A stretch of 64,000 nucleotides of DNA from Psoroptes ovis (GCA_002943765.1 PQWQ01000001.1:2046001-2110000); one strand, 5' to 3'; positions 1 to 14,463 are shown, counted from the first letter of the stretch. Made by a program: numbers and translations. Notes: generated by a model not told the origin, from the letters alone.

Positions 1-3000
1 AATTGTGTCATGATTGGTTTTGGGATAAATAATGTCGGCACCATCGATCGGCTGTTTCATTCTAATGATTGACATTTCTATATTCGAAGTATCCGATTTT
101 TCAACTGGTTTATCTGACAAATAATTTAGCCAATCATCAGAATAATCGAGTGTGATAATTTCATTGGCTTTTTGAGGAGAGTCGTCAAAATTATCTGCCG
201 AAACGAAACCAGACGGATTGGTTGTAGAATTTTTCTCAGTTGGTTGAATATTTTCATTAAAGGATTCAATAGAATTTCTATTAGATAGATTTTTAGACAG
301 CTCAGGGATTTGTTTTGAATTCTCGTAACTTTCGTTACTTGATCCCCCATGTTTGATTTGAGCTTTTGCATCGATTTCATCGGAATCAGATGAATTGCTT
401 CTAGATACACTAAGATAGTCCAACCAATCATCAGAAATATCATATTTAAATTGTGATTCATGTGTATTATTAGAAATTTGGTCAGTATTAGTTGCTAATA
501 AGACTGATTTGATAATTGACGTATCTTTTTCAACAGGGTCTACAGTCTTTTGATGATTAAATTGTAATTTGACATCAGCAGGACCAATTTTTGTTTTAGC
601 TGATTTTGATTTGTTTTTCGATTTTTTCCCTTTCTTAGAGGGGTGCTGCTGATGATAAGCAGTTGAAGGATTTAAATAGATATCAGAATCTTCGCATGGT
701 TGTTTTGAATTATCTGTGATTTCCCCAACAATAATAGTTTCAGTAGATGGCATCGGTTTAATCGATTTATTTCGACTGAACAAATGTGCAACATTTGAAT
801 CAGATTTATCGCCAATATTTTCAATCGTGTTTGTATCTTGTGCAATGATATTATCAGAATCATTGAATTTAAGCCTTTTAGGCGACAAATATTCTAACCA
901 GTCATCAGATGTATTTGGCTTGAATTCATGTGATTCCTCCAATGCTTGTTGCTCAGTATTGGAATCAGTTTCCAAGGGATGATGTACAATTGAATTTGGA
1001 GCGGTGTTAATCGAATCATTTTCGTTTTGTTTTGGATCAAAATTGTTTTCATTTTCTGAGAATGGTTTTATATCAGGTTCGTCTCTGGCAACATTTAGTT
1101 TGTTCATATCCCTCAAATAAGAATTTTCAAAATTTGTTGAAATGTAAGAATCGATTTCTTTTTCAATAGGATCTATAATTGATGAATCGAAATCTTGTTT
1201 AATATTATTCGATGTTGAAGGTGATAAATAATCTAACCAATCATCAGATGATGGCACTGATACAATGTACCCATCATTAGATTTGCCTTGAGTTTGGTCC
1301 GAATTGTGGGAAATTTCGTCATTATTCTTAATTAAGTCATTAATTTCATCCTTATTAATTATTGATTCGCCAGTGCTAGATTGCTCATTTTCTGATTCGA
1401 CATCACTCACACATGAAATATGACTGTCGTTTTGCTGAATTGGCGACAAATATTCCAACCAGTCATCAGAATTATTATTTCCCCTACTCCATTCTCCATG
1501 TTCGATTTGAGCTTCTGCATCGATTTCATTGGAATCGGATGAATTGGTTGTAGGCACACTAAGATAATTCAACCAATCATCAGAAATGCCCCATTTAAAT
1601 TGTGAAACATGTGTATTATCAGGTACATTGTCAGTATTGGTCACTGATTTGGTTGGTTTGATACCTGACTCATTTTTTTCATCAGGTTGTACTGTCTTTT
1701 GATAATTTAATTGTGATTCAAAATCAGCAGGTTCAATTTTTCTTTTTTCTGATTTAGATTTTTTCCTTGATTTTTTTACTTTCTTAGAGGGATGATGATC
1801 GTTAGCTGTACGATTCAAACAAATATCGGAATTTTCGTTTGGTTCTTTTGAATTATCTTCGATTACAGTTTTAGTAGATGGCATTGGTTCAATAATTTCG
1901 CTTGATTCATTTCGATCGATTGGATGCGAATCATTTGATTGAGATTTACTGTCAATATTCTCAAACATGTATGTATCATGTGCAATGAAATCAGGATCTT
2001 TGATTTCATGCCTTTTTATCATTGATTTTTCAATGCTCGATTGTTCATTTACTGGTCTGACATCATTCACACAAGAGATATTATTCTCGTTTTGTTCGAT
2101 TGGCAACAGATATTCTAGCCAGTCATCGGATGTTTTTGGTTTAAACTCATGAGATTCATCCAATGCTTGGTGCACAGTAATCGGAAAATTTGAATTATTT
2201 TCCATAGAATAATATTCATTTGGATTTGAATAGATTTTAATCTTATCACTTTTGTTCTGTTTTGGATCGAAATTGCTTTCATTTTCTGCGAATGGTTTTG
2301 TTTGTTTTTCGTTATAATGAATATCTTTTTCAATAGGAACTATGATTGATGAATCGTAATCTAGTTTGATAGTATCCGATGTTGGAGGTGATAGATAATC
2401 TAACCAGTCATCAGATGATGGCACTGATTCCATGTATCCATCATTCGATTTGCTTCGATATCCATGGCCCGAATCCTGGAAAATTTCGTCATTATCCTTG
2501 ATTTCGTCACTGATCACATGCTTATTCACGATTGATCTGTCATTCCTCAATCTATCATTTTCTAATTTGACATCATTCGTACAATGGATTTGATTAATGT
2601 TCTTCTGGATTGGCGACACATATTCTAGCCAATAATCAGATGTTTTTGGATTGAATTCATGTGATTCTTCTAATGCTTGTTGCTCAGTATTGGAATCAGT
2701 TACCAAGGGATGATGTGCAATTGAATTTGGAGCGGTGTTAATCGAATCATTTTCGTTTTCTTTTAGATCAAAATTGTTTTCATTTGCTGAGAATGGTTTT
2801 ATTCCAGGTTCGTCTGTATAAATATTTGATTTTTTCATATCCCTCAAATGCGAATTTTCAAAATTTGTTGAAATGTTAGAATCAATATCTTTATCAATAG
2901 GATCTATGATTGATGAATCGAAATCTTGTTTGATATTATTCGATGTTGAAGGTGATAGATAATCTAGCCAATCATCAGATGATGACACTGATACAATGTA

Positions 3001-6000
3001 CCCATCATTAGATTTGCCTTGAGTTTGGTCCGAATTCTGGGAGATTTTGTCATCATTCTTACAATAAATACCATCACTATCATTTTCATTGAAATTGTGA
3101 TCAATTTTGCGCCTTTTATTCTTTAAATTATTTTTGGAGTTGGTAGCAGCCAGTTTTCGTTGATCAATGAATGGTGATTCACTAATGACATCTGATGCTG
3201 GATCTAGTTGAGGTGTTTGTCTACAACAGTCATTTTCGTTTCGCTTATTTAAAGATGTTGGATGCTTCTTGTGCATTTTATCAATTTTGAGACAGTCATT
3301 AAAATCATTTGGAATAGAATTACTTTCGACATGGACAACTGATTTCAATTGATTTTCTTGATCTTTGCATTGATCGTGGAAATCAGCGATGTTCAATTTA
3401 GATGTGATTTCATTTGTATCTAATTTTTGAGAATCATTATGTTTAGTTTTAATTAAATCTTCGAGTTGTTCAATCGTGCTGAATTGTTCATAGTCATTTT
3501 GATTTGATGAACCATTTATAAAAACAACTATTTCAATAATTAAATAATTGATACGCTGAATTAAATTATCAATTCTTAATTCTAAATCATCGAGTAAAGA
3601 ATCATCAACATTTCCATCTTCGCTATTGCAATCAACTTCACTGTTATTAATTGGCAAATGATCAAAATCATCATGAGGTGACATTGTAGCATCAATGACG
3701 AAAAATTCATTTGTTTTATCATTATTTATATTTTCATTTTCATGATGATTGGATATTTCATCCACTTCACTTTTTAAATTATTCGTATGCTTGTTTTTTA
3801 TTTGATTGTATGAAAGAGGGAATAATTGATTAAAATTTTCAATAATATCTGCACGATTGAGTTTGCTTGATAATTTATTTGATACAAAATCCACATTATC
3901 TTTTCCTTTCGTTTGTTTATCTGTAAATTTATTTTTATCATTAGATAATTCTTGGCCATCTCGTTGAATCTTAGGCTGCTCAAGAATTTCATCGTTTTGA
4001 TAATTTTTAAATATTTCGAATTCTTCTTTTTGATGGTTTGAATCATTCAAATTTCTTATTTCATCATTTATCAAATGATTATTGCTTTTTAATCCATTTT
4101 GAGTTGATAAATAATCCAACCAATCATCAGATATGTTATTAGGGAAATTATAAGAATCGTATGGAGTATTTAGAATAGATTGCACATTATTACCACTACC
4201 AAAACCGTCAACACAATTGATTGATGATGTTTTTGGTAATATTCGATCATTTGACAGATTACTCACTAACGGCAACTCAGAATCTAATAAATCGATTGAT
4301 TGATTGTTATTAGCATCTGTCTCGAATGTAAGTTTTGGTTCGGCCATTCTTGTTTTATCTTTTTGTTGCGTGTGAGTATTTTCCAATTTCTTATTTTCGC
4401 TTTTAATGTCATCAAAATTATTTTCGTCAACAAATTTAGTCTGATTATCGAATGAAAAATGTTTATCATTTGCTTGAATATCATTCGATTTACTATCAAT
4501 TAAATTTTGATTCTGATGAATTATATTTTCATGAGGAAGATTATGTTCATTTTCATTCAATTTTTCAACAGGAATTTGTTGATCGTCAACAACGCCCTCG
4601 CCGTATTTTGTAGTTATAGTTATTGCCTCTTTAATTGCTTGATCTTTTGTTGAGGAATCAGAATCGGTGAATGATGGCTGTTTTTCATCTGGATCGACCT
4701 TAGAATTGATGTGAACATTTTGTTTTGAAATGTTGTTCGAATTTTTTTCAAATGATTCAATATTTTCGTTATTCGAATCAATAGTGTTTATATTAGATGG
4801 ATTTTTAGATGATTCAGGAATTTGTATAGAATTTTCATCATTTTCATTAATATATCCTCCATGTCTAATTTGAGCATTTCCATCTAAATCGGGTGAATTG
4901 GTCGCAGGATCACTAAGATAGTCCAACCAATCATCAGGAATATCACATTTAAATTTTGATTCATAAGTATTATCAAAAATTTGGCCAGAATTATCTGCTG
5001 ATAAATCTGATTTGATAATTGATACATTTTTTTCATTAGGTTCAGATAATTCATTATGAGACACTTTATTGCTAGATTGTTTGTGACCTTCAGATCTAAG
5101 TGTGTCATGATTGGTTTCGGAAGAGATAATGTCAACATCATCAATGGGCTGTTTTAATTCAATGATCAACATCTCTGTATTCGAAGTGTCCAATTTTTGA
5201 ACTGGTTTATCTGACAAACAATTTAGCAAATCATTAGAATAATCGAAATCCATAATTTCATTGGCTTTTTGAGTAGAGTCGCCATAATTATGAGCCGAAT
5301 CGAAATTAGGTTCTGCTGACTTTTGGTGATTAAATTGTGAATTAAGGATAGCAGGATCAATTTTTGTTTTGGATTTAGATTTTTTCCGAGATTTTTTTCC
5401 TTTTTTGGAGGGCTGCTGTTGTTGACCGTTTGCTGATTGATTCAAACAAATATCAGAATCTTCGCATGGTTGTTTTGAATTATTTTTAACTTCTGGAACA
5501 ATAATAGTTCCAGTAGACGGAATTGGTTCAATGATTTCGCTTGATTCATTCTGATTAATCGGATGCGAACCATTCGATTCAGATTTATTGTCGATATTCT
5601 CATTTATGCTTGTATCATGTGCAATGATATCATCAGAATCATTTATTTCGTCCCTTTTTGATTTGTCAGTACTCGATTGTTCATTTTCTGATCTGACATA
5701 ATTCTCTTTATGAACATAGTAATCGTTTTGTTCGATTGGCGACAGATATTCTAACCAGTCATCAGATGTTTTGGGATTGAATTCATATGATTCATCCAAT
5801 GCTTGTTGCACAGCAGGTGGAGAATTAGTTTCCAAGGGATGATGTTCAGCTGGATTTGAATCGAACTTGACCGAATTATTTTCGTTTTCTTTTAGATCAG
5901 AATTGTTTTCATTTTTTGAGTATGGCTTTATTTCAGGTTCGTTTCTGTCAATATTTTGTTTGTTCATATCCTTCGATGACGGATTTTCAAAATTTGTTGA

Positions 6001-9000
6001 AATGTCAGGATCAATATTTTTATCAATAGAATCTATAATTGATGAATCGAAATTTTGTTTAATATTATTCGATGTTGAAGGTGATAAATAATCTAGCCAA
6101 TCATCAGATGATGGCACTGATACAATAATTTTATCACTCGATTTGCTTTGAGTTCGGTCCGAATCCTGTAAAATTTCATCGTTATTCTTGATTTCGTCAT
6201 TTATTACATGCTTTTTCATAATTGATTTGTCAGCGCTAGATTGTTCATTCTCCGATTTGACATCATTGATACATGGAATATGACCATCGTTTTGTTCCAT
6301 TGGTGAAAGATATTCCATCCAATCATCAGATGTTTTTGGATTGAATTCATGGAATTCGTCCGATGCTTGTTGCTCAGTAATCGGTGAATTTGAATTAATT
6401 TCAATGGGGTGATTTTCAATATTTTCAATAGGATCTATGATTGATGAATCGAAATCATGTTTGATATTATTAGATATTGGAGATGATAGATAATCTAACC
6501 AATCATCAGATGATGGCATTGATTTCATGTATTTATCATTTGATTTGCTTTGAGTTTGTCCCGAATACTGGAGGATTTTGTCATTTATAATTGGCTCATT
6601 CATTGTTGATTTGTCATTGCTAGATTGATCATTTTCTGATTTGACATCACTGATACATGGAATATGATTATCTTTTTGTTCCATTGGCGAAAGATATTGC
6701 ATCCAGTCATCAGATGTTTTTGGATTGAATTCATGGGAATCGTCCAATTCTTGTTGCTCAGTAATCGGTGAATTTGAATTAGTTTCAATGGGGTTATTTC
6801 CAATATTTTCAATAGGATCTATGATTGATGAATCGAAATCATGTTTGATATAATTCGATGTTGAAGGTGATAGATAATCTAACCAATCATCAGATGATGG
6901 CATTGATTTCATGTATTTATCATTCGATTTGCTTTGAGTTTGTCCCGAATACTGGGGGATTTCGTCATTTATTATTGGCTCATTCATTGTTGATTTGACA
7001 TCATTTATACAAAGGATATGATTATCATCTTGTTCGATTGGCGACAAATATTCCAGCCAGTCATCAGATGTTGTAGGATTGAAATCATGAGATTCATCCA
7101 ATGCTTGTTGCTCAGTAATTGGAAAATCCGTATTAGTATCCGCGGGATGATCTTCAGTATTTTCACCAGTAATTTCAACGCTTCGTTGTGCGGGGTCTGA
7201 AGATAACTGGCAATAATATGCTGAATTAGAAGATTCATCTTTCGAAATGTCATCAACATTTGCATTGATTTGAAGCTCAGTTTCCGATTTATCCCGAGCC
7301 ATATTTTCTCTCAATTTGGATTTTTTCTTTGTTTTTTTATGTTTTTTGTTTGATGGTTGGTGTTTATCAACTGAGTGAGCTAATTGATTTTTAGGTTGCT
7401 TTTGTGCATCATCATAGATTGTGTCCATTACAGCAGTAATTTTTACATTTATTTCATTCAATGGATCATCCTCTAATTTTTCAAACCGATTTGATTGATT
7501 TAAATCGATAGTTTCATTTTGATCGTTTGCGTCGCTGTCAACTGGCGCATCAATAGGATCTGGAGCTGAATCTTTCATTCGATTTGCTGCTTTCAACTTT
7601 TTTTTCAATTTTTTCTTCTGGCTTTTAGATAAATGAGGCTTATTTGCCAATAAATTAATTGGTGATACTTCTTTTGAATGATCTGCTGATAATTTTTTGT
7701 CATTATCAGGATTTTCGATGATTATTTTTTCATCTGAATTCTTATCAATTGTTGCATCGGTGATATTATCGATTATTTCATTGTTTTCTTGTGATAATGA
7801 TCTCGAACGTTCATGGCCAATACAGATATCGCTACTATTGTCTGGCTTATTGTAAGCGATTGGCGCAATTATGCATTTTTCTGCGTCTTGCTCTTTGGGT
7901 GGAATTTCTTGTACATCAGAATTTACCGTTTTATCTGCATCAAATATCACATCATCAACTGTCACCGGCAAAGTATTTTTCTTTTTAATTTTTTTATTTA
8001 TTTTCTTCAATTTTGGTTTAATTTTAGGTGAATCAGAGACATAACTAATTTGATCATCACTTTTGATTAACTTCATATTGCCAGTGATTACTTCAGTATC
8101 GCTACTATCAAATATTTTTGATTGGTCAGACTCTTCAATAATATTAGTTGTATTATCATCGCCAGTGTCATCTGCTTTATTCTGAATCTTTTTGATGATT
8201 TTGTTTTTGTTTGTTGACATATCTGAATCCTCAATGATAATATCAACAATTTCAATTTCATCAATGGGCTGATCGAAACTGTCAGAATGTTTTTTAATCC
8301 GCAAATCTTTTGCTTTTGACTTGGATTGATCGGTTGGCTCATCTTCTAATTGGATAAACACTTCATATATTTTAGTGCTATCTTCATCAGACGAATAATT
8401 ATGACTATCTTCAAGAATGATATTTGTTGTTGATTCAATCAGTTGTTCACTAAAATCTTCAAAGTGCTCGACTGGTGTTTCACAATTATTATTAATTAAA
8501 TCTTCATTAGTCAATGTTTCTTCATTTTGTGGCGTTCTTTTCACGAAATATCTTTTGATCTCAGATATTTTTTTCGGCTTTTTACTAATTATACGTTTAA
8601 TGACTCTAGATGCCGGATCCACATTGATCGGTTGAGGACATGAATCATTTGATTTCAATGATCTACGATGTTTGTCGATTTCAATCAAATAGCTGAAACG
8701 ATTCAATTTTTTCAATAATTCCTGCAAATTAGTCATCAATTGATTTAATAATTGAATTTGATTAGAATCAAATTCATTAATTTTCTTCAATTTATTGTCT
8801 ATAATTGTCTGCTGTTCTTGAATTTCAATGATGAATAATGTAAATTCATCATCACTATCTTCATCGAGGATTTTTCTTTCTTTAAATTGTTTTAATTTAT
8901 CTTCGATTTCAAATTTGAATATTTTATAATTGATTATGAAATTAATAATATTTATCGATTCTCTGCATTTGTTACAATTAAATTTATCTTTGAAATTTTC

Positions 9001-12000
9001 ATAATTTGAATCATTTTCGAACTGTTCAATTTGTATTGTGATTTCAATTGTTTTCGATTTCAATTCAGTCAAAATATTTAAATCAATATCATAATATTCA
9101 TCCAAAATGATGATTATATATTCAATGTTTGAGCTAATTTGCTGGTATTTTTCTTGTAAATTTGTTAAAATGTCGAAATTTTTTAATTTTTCGCATAATT
9201 CATCTAATGTATCATTCAATAAAATGATTTTTGAACAAATTTCTGGCTGTTTACTATGCAAATTATTCTGTTCAATTATTTCCAATAGATTTTTATAATG
9301 ACGATAATTGAATTTCAAATTTGATATTTTTGTTTCAATCAATTGCCGATTGGTTGATCTATCATTGAATGATTGATCAAATTCAGCCAATAATTCATTT
9401 AATAATTGAATGTCTTGTTTACAACAATTCAAAAAATATTCAGATGATAATTGAAAATCTTCCAATTCCAAACGATTTTTACGTTTTTGTAACAACATAT
9501 GAATTTCTTTTTTAATTCGATTCAAATGATCGATCATTAATGGATCATCTGTTAAGTGGATCGCTTCATCATAGATGATTTCAATTTGTTCATTTTTGTA
9601 TTTATGCATATTTATATTACAGTCAATATCAAATTTTATCATTTCCAATTCACGTATTAATTCATTGAATCGCAATGAATCATGATCAATTGTTGGATTT
9701 GATTCTTCTACAGTTAATTCGTCATTTATAACTGTTTCTTCTACTTTCTCATCTAGTGGTTGAGCGCTAAGTTGCTCTATTTGAATGAGGTATTCATTAT
9801 GTTTTTGATTAGATTTGCACAAACGTTTCATAAATTCATCGATTCGTATCTGTTTTTCTTTCATCTGTAACCATTTCCAACGTTTATCTAATAATTTTCT
9901 CGTCGTTTCGATGGTTGAATCCAATTTTCGAAGAATAGCTATCAAATCATTTGTATAAGGATAAATGCGATGATCATTTTGAATGTCATTGTGTCTATTA
10001 AATTCATCAAATAAATCTTTATAATAATTATATGAAATATCTATTGATTCCACAATACGTAAATCATTCCGTACAATGGATTCATTTAAATCAGTTATAT
10101 TGTTTAATTGTATACATTGTAATTGGTCGAAAAGATTATCCATATTCAAATAGAAATCATCGATTAATTCTTTGAACAATGATAATTTTTGATAGTGTCC
10201 AATTTCTTTGCCACATTCTTTCAATAAGCTGCACATTTCATTTTCCATATTCAAATCATTATACTCATTTGAATTTTCATAAATGAATATATCAATACGT
10301 TTGATATTATCATAAATTATTTTATGTAAAAGATTTAGTCGAAATTTTAAATCCTTATGACTATTATTATCTGTGTTTTTATTGATGAGATATTGTTTTA
10401 TGAAAAGAATATCATTTTTGATATTATGTATTATGAATATTCTTTTTTTCACATTAACATCAATTGATTTTGGTTCATCGATCAAGTCATTACTGATAAT
10501 GTTGGGATTTTCTTGATTGACTGTATTGACAAGTGTTATCGTTTCAACTGGTTCATCATCTTCGTCGATAATAATTTCGTTTTGAGTTTGTTGATTGTTT
10601 GTGTGATCGCATGGAGCATCTTCACTGCTACTACTGACCAAGAGATTCGTTTCACATAAATCAATGATGTCTTTAGTAGACTGGATCAATTTCATTGTAT
10701 GTTTGATGGTTTCTGATAAACTTTTCATATTGCTATAATCAGATATGATTGAATGATTACGCTCTTTTAATAATTGTTCCAATGTTTGTTGTTGTTGCTG
10801 ATTTTGTTGGAAAAATATATCGAAAATAAGATCAATTTCTTCTATTTTATCCGGTATATTGTCCAATTTCATTGTTTCATATTGATCACAATTTTGTTGC
10901 TTCTCATCAATTTGTAGGCTTAACATTTTTTTCAATTTTTCTAAATCAAAATCATTATCTGTTAATGAAACTAACTGTTTTATGTGATCGATTCGATTTT
11001 GAATTAACTGAAAAAGAGCCATGTTGAGTGAATGAAATTGGTCTAAATGTAGATCAGGCAAATCAATTTCTATGCATAGATACCAATGAGCTGGCTTCAA
11101 ATCGATCAATGAAATAGGTTCATATTTGCCTAAATAAACTAAATGTGTTATTTGATCCAATTTTTTGATTTTTATTGATAATTGATTGAATTTATCAATA
11201 ATATCTTGCAGATAAAATAAATCATTTTGATAGATATCAACTTTATAACGTATGTTATCATTGAAATTCTGGTCCATACTTTTGATTAATTGTTCATGTT
11301 GTTTTAATTCATTGGATAGCTGAAATAATTGAAGACAATCGTTGATTAAGATGGTACGCTCATTTATGATTCTAATGAAATGCTTGAAATTATTTTTGAT
11401 TGTTTCAATACTTTCATTTATTGATTGATTTATTGACTCATTATCATTCGAATTGATTATCAGAAAACCTTTCTCACAGGTTGAATATAATTCACGTTGC
11501 ATAACTTTCATCTCTAATTTGATTATGTTATTTCGACGTTGTATGAAATTGATTGTAGATGATTTGATGATAGGTTGATATTCGTTTGAATCAGTAAGAC
11601 TTAGTAATTGTTTTTCATGTAAAAATTGATTTAGACAGTCGATATTTGTTTGAAATTCATTCAAATTGATTTGATATTCGCACAATTTTTTGAATTTTTC
11701 GATTAAATCTCGACATGAAATGATAATGCTTTTCAAGTTTTCCAATTTATTCTCATAAATGTCTAAATCAATCAATGAGAAACACTGTTGGTATTGATCA
11801 TCGAACCGTATTGAATTGAATTTTCGCTGTAATTCAAGATAATCTTTTTCCAATACAATTAAATAAATTTCAATATATTTTAGTCTTTCCAAATTAAGTA
11901 AAATATTCTGTATAGAATCAATTCTATCAGTAGAAATTTGAATGCGATTGATTTGTTCATGTAAATCGCTAGATTCGGATAATAAATTATCGACAGTTGA

Positions 12001-13578
12001 CAATTGATTGAATAAGTATCTAGTCAATTCAATTGAATGAAGGTTTTTAGTGGCTAATTGTTGTAAACTTATCATTTTATCATGAATATGCTGTAAGTAT
12101 TGACTATAAAAATTGATATCACCAAATTTTTGTTCAATCAATTGATTTGCAATCGTGAGTAATGAATCGAATTTATTGTTATTTTCATTTATATCCAAAC
12201 AAATAGTCTCAGATTGTTTTAAATGATGTTCTAAATCATCGGATGATTGAATGTTGTTTATATTATTGAGCAGCTCCAATTTGTTGACAATATAATTTTC
12301 AAATTTTTTACTTTTCACATCAAACATTTCTGCTTGTTGACATAATTTTTGTCGATCATGAAGAATCGTTTTCAAGTTAGACAAATATTTTGTTTCGATT
12401 ATTTCTAAATTAAGCCAAGATTTTTCAATATCTTTAATTTTAAATCCACTCTCAGGTTTAAAGATGGCAATACCAATTTCTTTTTGTGTATTTATTATTT
12501 TAAAATAAATAGTCAAACAATCATTTCTATTTTTAAGCTGATCACAACGTTCATTGTAAAAATATTGATTAAATTCGGACATGCACGATTCAACATTGTC
12601 AGTCGATAAAGGTGTTGTGAATAAAATAATTTTTGTTTGAATCCAATCTAATAAAGATTTAGATTGATTATAATAAGATTGCTGCATATGGTCAATATCA
12701 TTGATGTTGGTCAATAAATACTGAATTCGTTTTACATTCGTTTCTGAGTGCTTCATTTTGCAGTGTAAATTATAAAAATAAGAAATATATGTCAATATTG
12801 AGTTTTCGTCGGGCTCATTGATAACATCATCAATGTCTAAGATTTTTGGTATCAACAAATGTTGATAAGCAGTATCAAATGCGATTGATAATAATTCTCT
12901 GTTTTGTTTACATTTTAATTGATTGATATCAATACAATCAGCTTTAAAACTATATACTAAGGCTATAAAAGGCCAACCGTTTTGCCAACTTTTATGAAAA
13001 TCAACAACTTGTAACGTGAAAAAAGAATTGTCAATATCATTCAAACGTTTAATACGATTGTTACACCACACTAATAATGATTCTTTAATTGATTTCAAAT
13101 CATATTCGTCTAAATCGAGATGTTTACTCAATTGAAAGCGCAATATTAGTGTCCATATTAAGCCTAATGTCAGTGTTTTATTGCCATTTACAATATCATC
13201 TGGTCCAATACTTTCAAGGTATACATTCTGTTCATAATTTGAATGATAATCAAATCATTAATAATTTATAAATGAATAACTATCACATACCTTGCTTTTG
13301 ATAAATCGTAAAGCTTGACTAACATTGGCAATTTTATGAAGTAATGATGAACTTTTATTAATAGTAGCAACATGTTCACCGGTCAATAAACGCAATAGTA
13401 AAATCAATTTATCACCACTGGCTAAATCACAATATAAGTTTTGAATCGAAGTCCTTGCCTGAATCAATATTGAATTGATCCAATTTTTGTATGTTTTCTC
13501 TTGTATTTCTTCCCGCTCGAAACGTAATCGACCGATTTTCGATCTCTCATAACGTTCATTATCACAATAGAAATTCAT
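1..13578 (-). CDS. Giant CH-CH spectrin-family protein with repeated SDDWL motifs (C-terminus cut by window edge)
   Basis: Exon 1 is 13578..13291 (96 codons). A 63-bp GT-AG intron follows (13290..13228), then exon 2 from 13227 to the left edge with no stop in the many lines I read codon by codon, so at least 4,500 residues. Residues about 17-128 form a CH1 domain (KTYKNWINS; LESIGPDDIVNG; TLGLIWTLILRFQ) and about 143-245 a CH2 domain (VVDFHKSWQNGWPF; EPDENSILTYISYF). Both resemble beta-spectrin and beta-heavy spectrin more than nesprin or plectin. Residues about 270-1640 are helical and spectrin-repeat-like but very divergent. From about 1640 onward the protein becomes acidic and Ser/Asn/Asp-rich, with repeated SDDWL motifs and Lys-rich boxes. 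Inferred role: actin-binding membrane-skeleton or muscle scaffold. It could be a derived karst-type beta-heavy spectrin or a lineage-specific spectrin-like giant. The 13.2-kb exon without introns is unusual. Confidence 0.85.
91..7090 (-). repeat. SDDWL(E/D)YLS motif-repeat region inside the giant spectrin-like gene
   Basis: Twenty in-frame copies of a short motif, consensus SDDWL(E/D/N)YLS, are read on the minus strand. Trp (or equivalent) codons lie at 130, 421, 898, 1237, 1459, 1573, 2119, 2404, 2629, 2968, 4120, 4927, 5227, 5755, 6097, 6319, 6499, 6703, 6883 and 7057. The copy at 2629 reads SDYWL, and the one at 5227 has lost the Trp codon. Two main flavours alternate. Type A is followed by SPIEQND-like residues. 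Type B is preceded by VPSS and followed by SPSTSNN-like residues. All copies share one reading frame, which supports selection on protein rather than simple DNA repetition. Confidence 0.9.
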
Positions 13579-14463
13579 TTTTTGCTAATAATAATAATCA
13601 ACACAACATATTAAGTAAATTGAGGCTGATTAATTTTTATCATTATAATAAGTTGAGACTCTGATTGCAACGAATAAGATTTTTATTTATCGAAATTGTC
13701 ATCGATTTATTCATGAATAGGTGGACAAAATGTGCTTAATAATAAATAACCGGTGTCAAACAATGGAAAAAGCTGCACTGCAGTAATAACAATAATAATC
13801 ATTCATGAATTGGCAACCAAAACAATTACGACGTCATTTAAACAAAAAAAATAACAATAAAAATAGAATCAAGCATTGAAAATAATAATAATCAAAATGA
13901 GTTGCGAATGAAATCCATGATATAGCAGCAACAATGTTCAGCATCTTTTCCGTCTCGACATTGGCTATTGATTAAGTAGTTGCGAAACTTAACAATCAAC
14001 ACAATAAATAACATTGTGAAAATCTTCAAATAAAAATGGCCGTGGCTATTTCAAATAATAGAAACACGTGCCAACAAAACAAATGTAATTGATTGCATCA
14101 AAAAATATTGTCTATTTGTTTGTTTTGATTGTGGTGACACAATTAAATGATAAAAAAAGAGAAAATCATGATTATTAAACATATACAGACAATAATGATC
14201 AACAACATTAAATGAAAAACTTTGTTTATGCGCGCGCAATAACCTTCGAGAATGCATTTATCGATTAGTTTTGAATATTCGTATATAATTCTGGCATTGG
14301 AATTAATGAAAACAAGATCTATCTATGTAGACATACACACAATCAAATTGCTTTCATTTTTGGACATTTGAATGAAAAATTCAATGTCATGAAGCAAATG
14401 TTTATTATAATTTCGAAAGGTACAATAATAAAAAATGGTACTGGAGAGAAACGATAAAAAAAA
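13579..14463. other. Intergenic region upstream of the spectrin-like gene
   Basis: This 885-bp AT-rich spacer lies between the spectrin-like start codon and the USP39 stop, so it should hold the promoter and 5' UTR of the former and the 3' end of the latter. The ORF seen on the minus strand at 14051-14257 has no recognisable protein character. I see no gene. Confidence 0.6.

Noticed and set aside
126..9298. Many short ORFs on both strands across the left 9 kb
   Set aside because: They are out-of-frame readings of the giant spectrin-like exon; the true frame has its minus-strand codons starting at positions divisible by 3 throughout, and the repeated MIGWTIL-type strings are just the SDDWL motif read one base off.
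1..13578. Identification of the giant gene as nesprin (Msp300) or dystonin
   Set aside because: The CH1 end (LESIGPDDIVNG, TLGLIWTLILRFQ) and the CH2 tail fit beta-spectrin types better. I keep the family-level call because the remainder is too divergent to name.
14051..14257. Minus-strand 68-codon ORF upstream of the spectrin-like gene
   Set aside because: No domain, AT-driven composition and no splice context; treated as chance.
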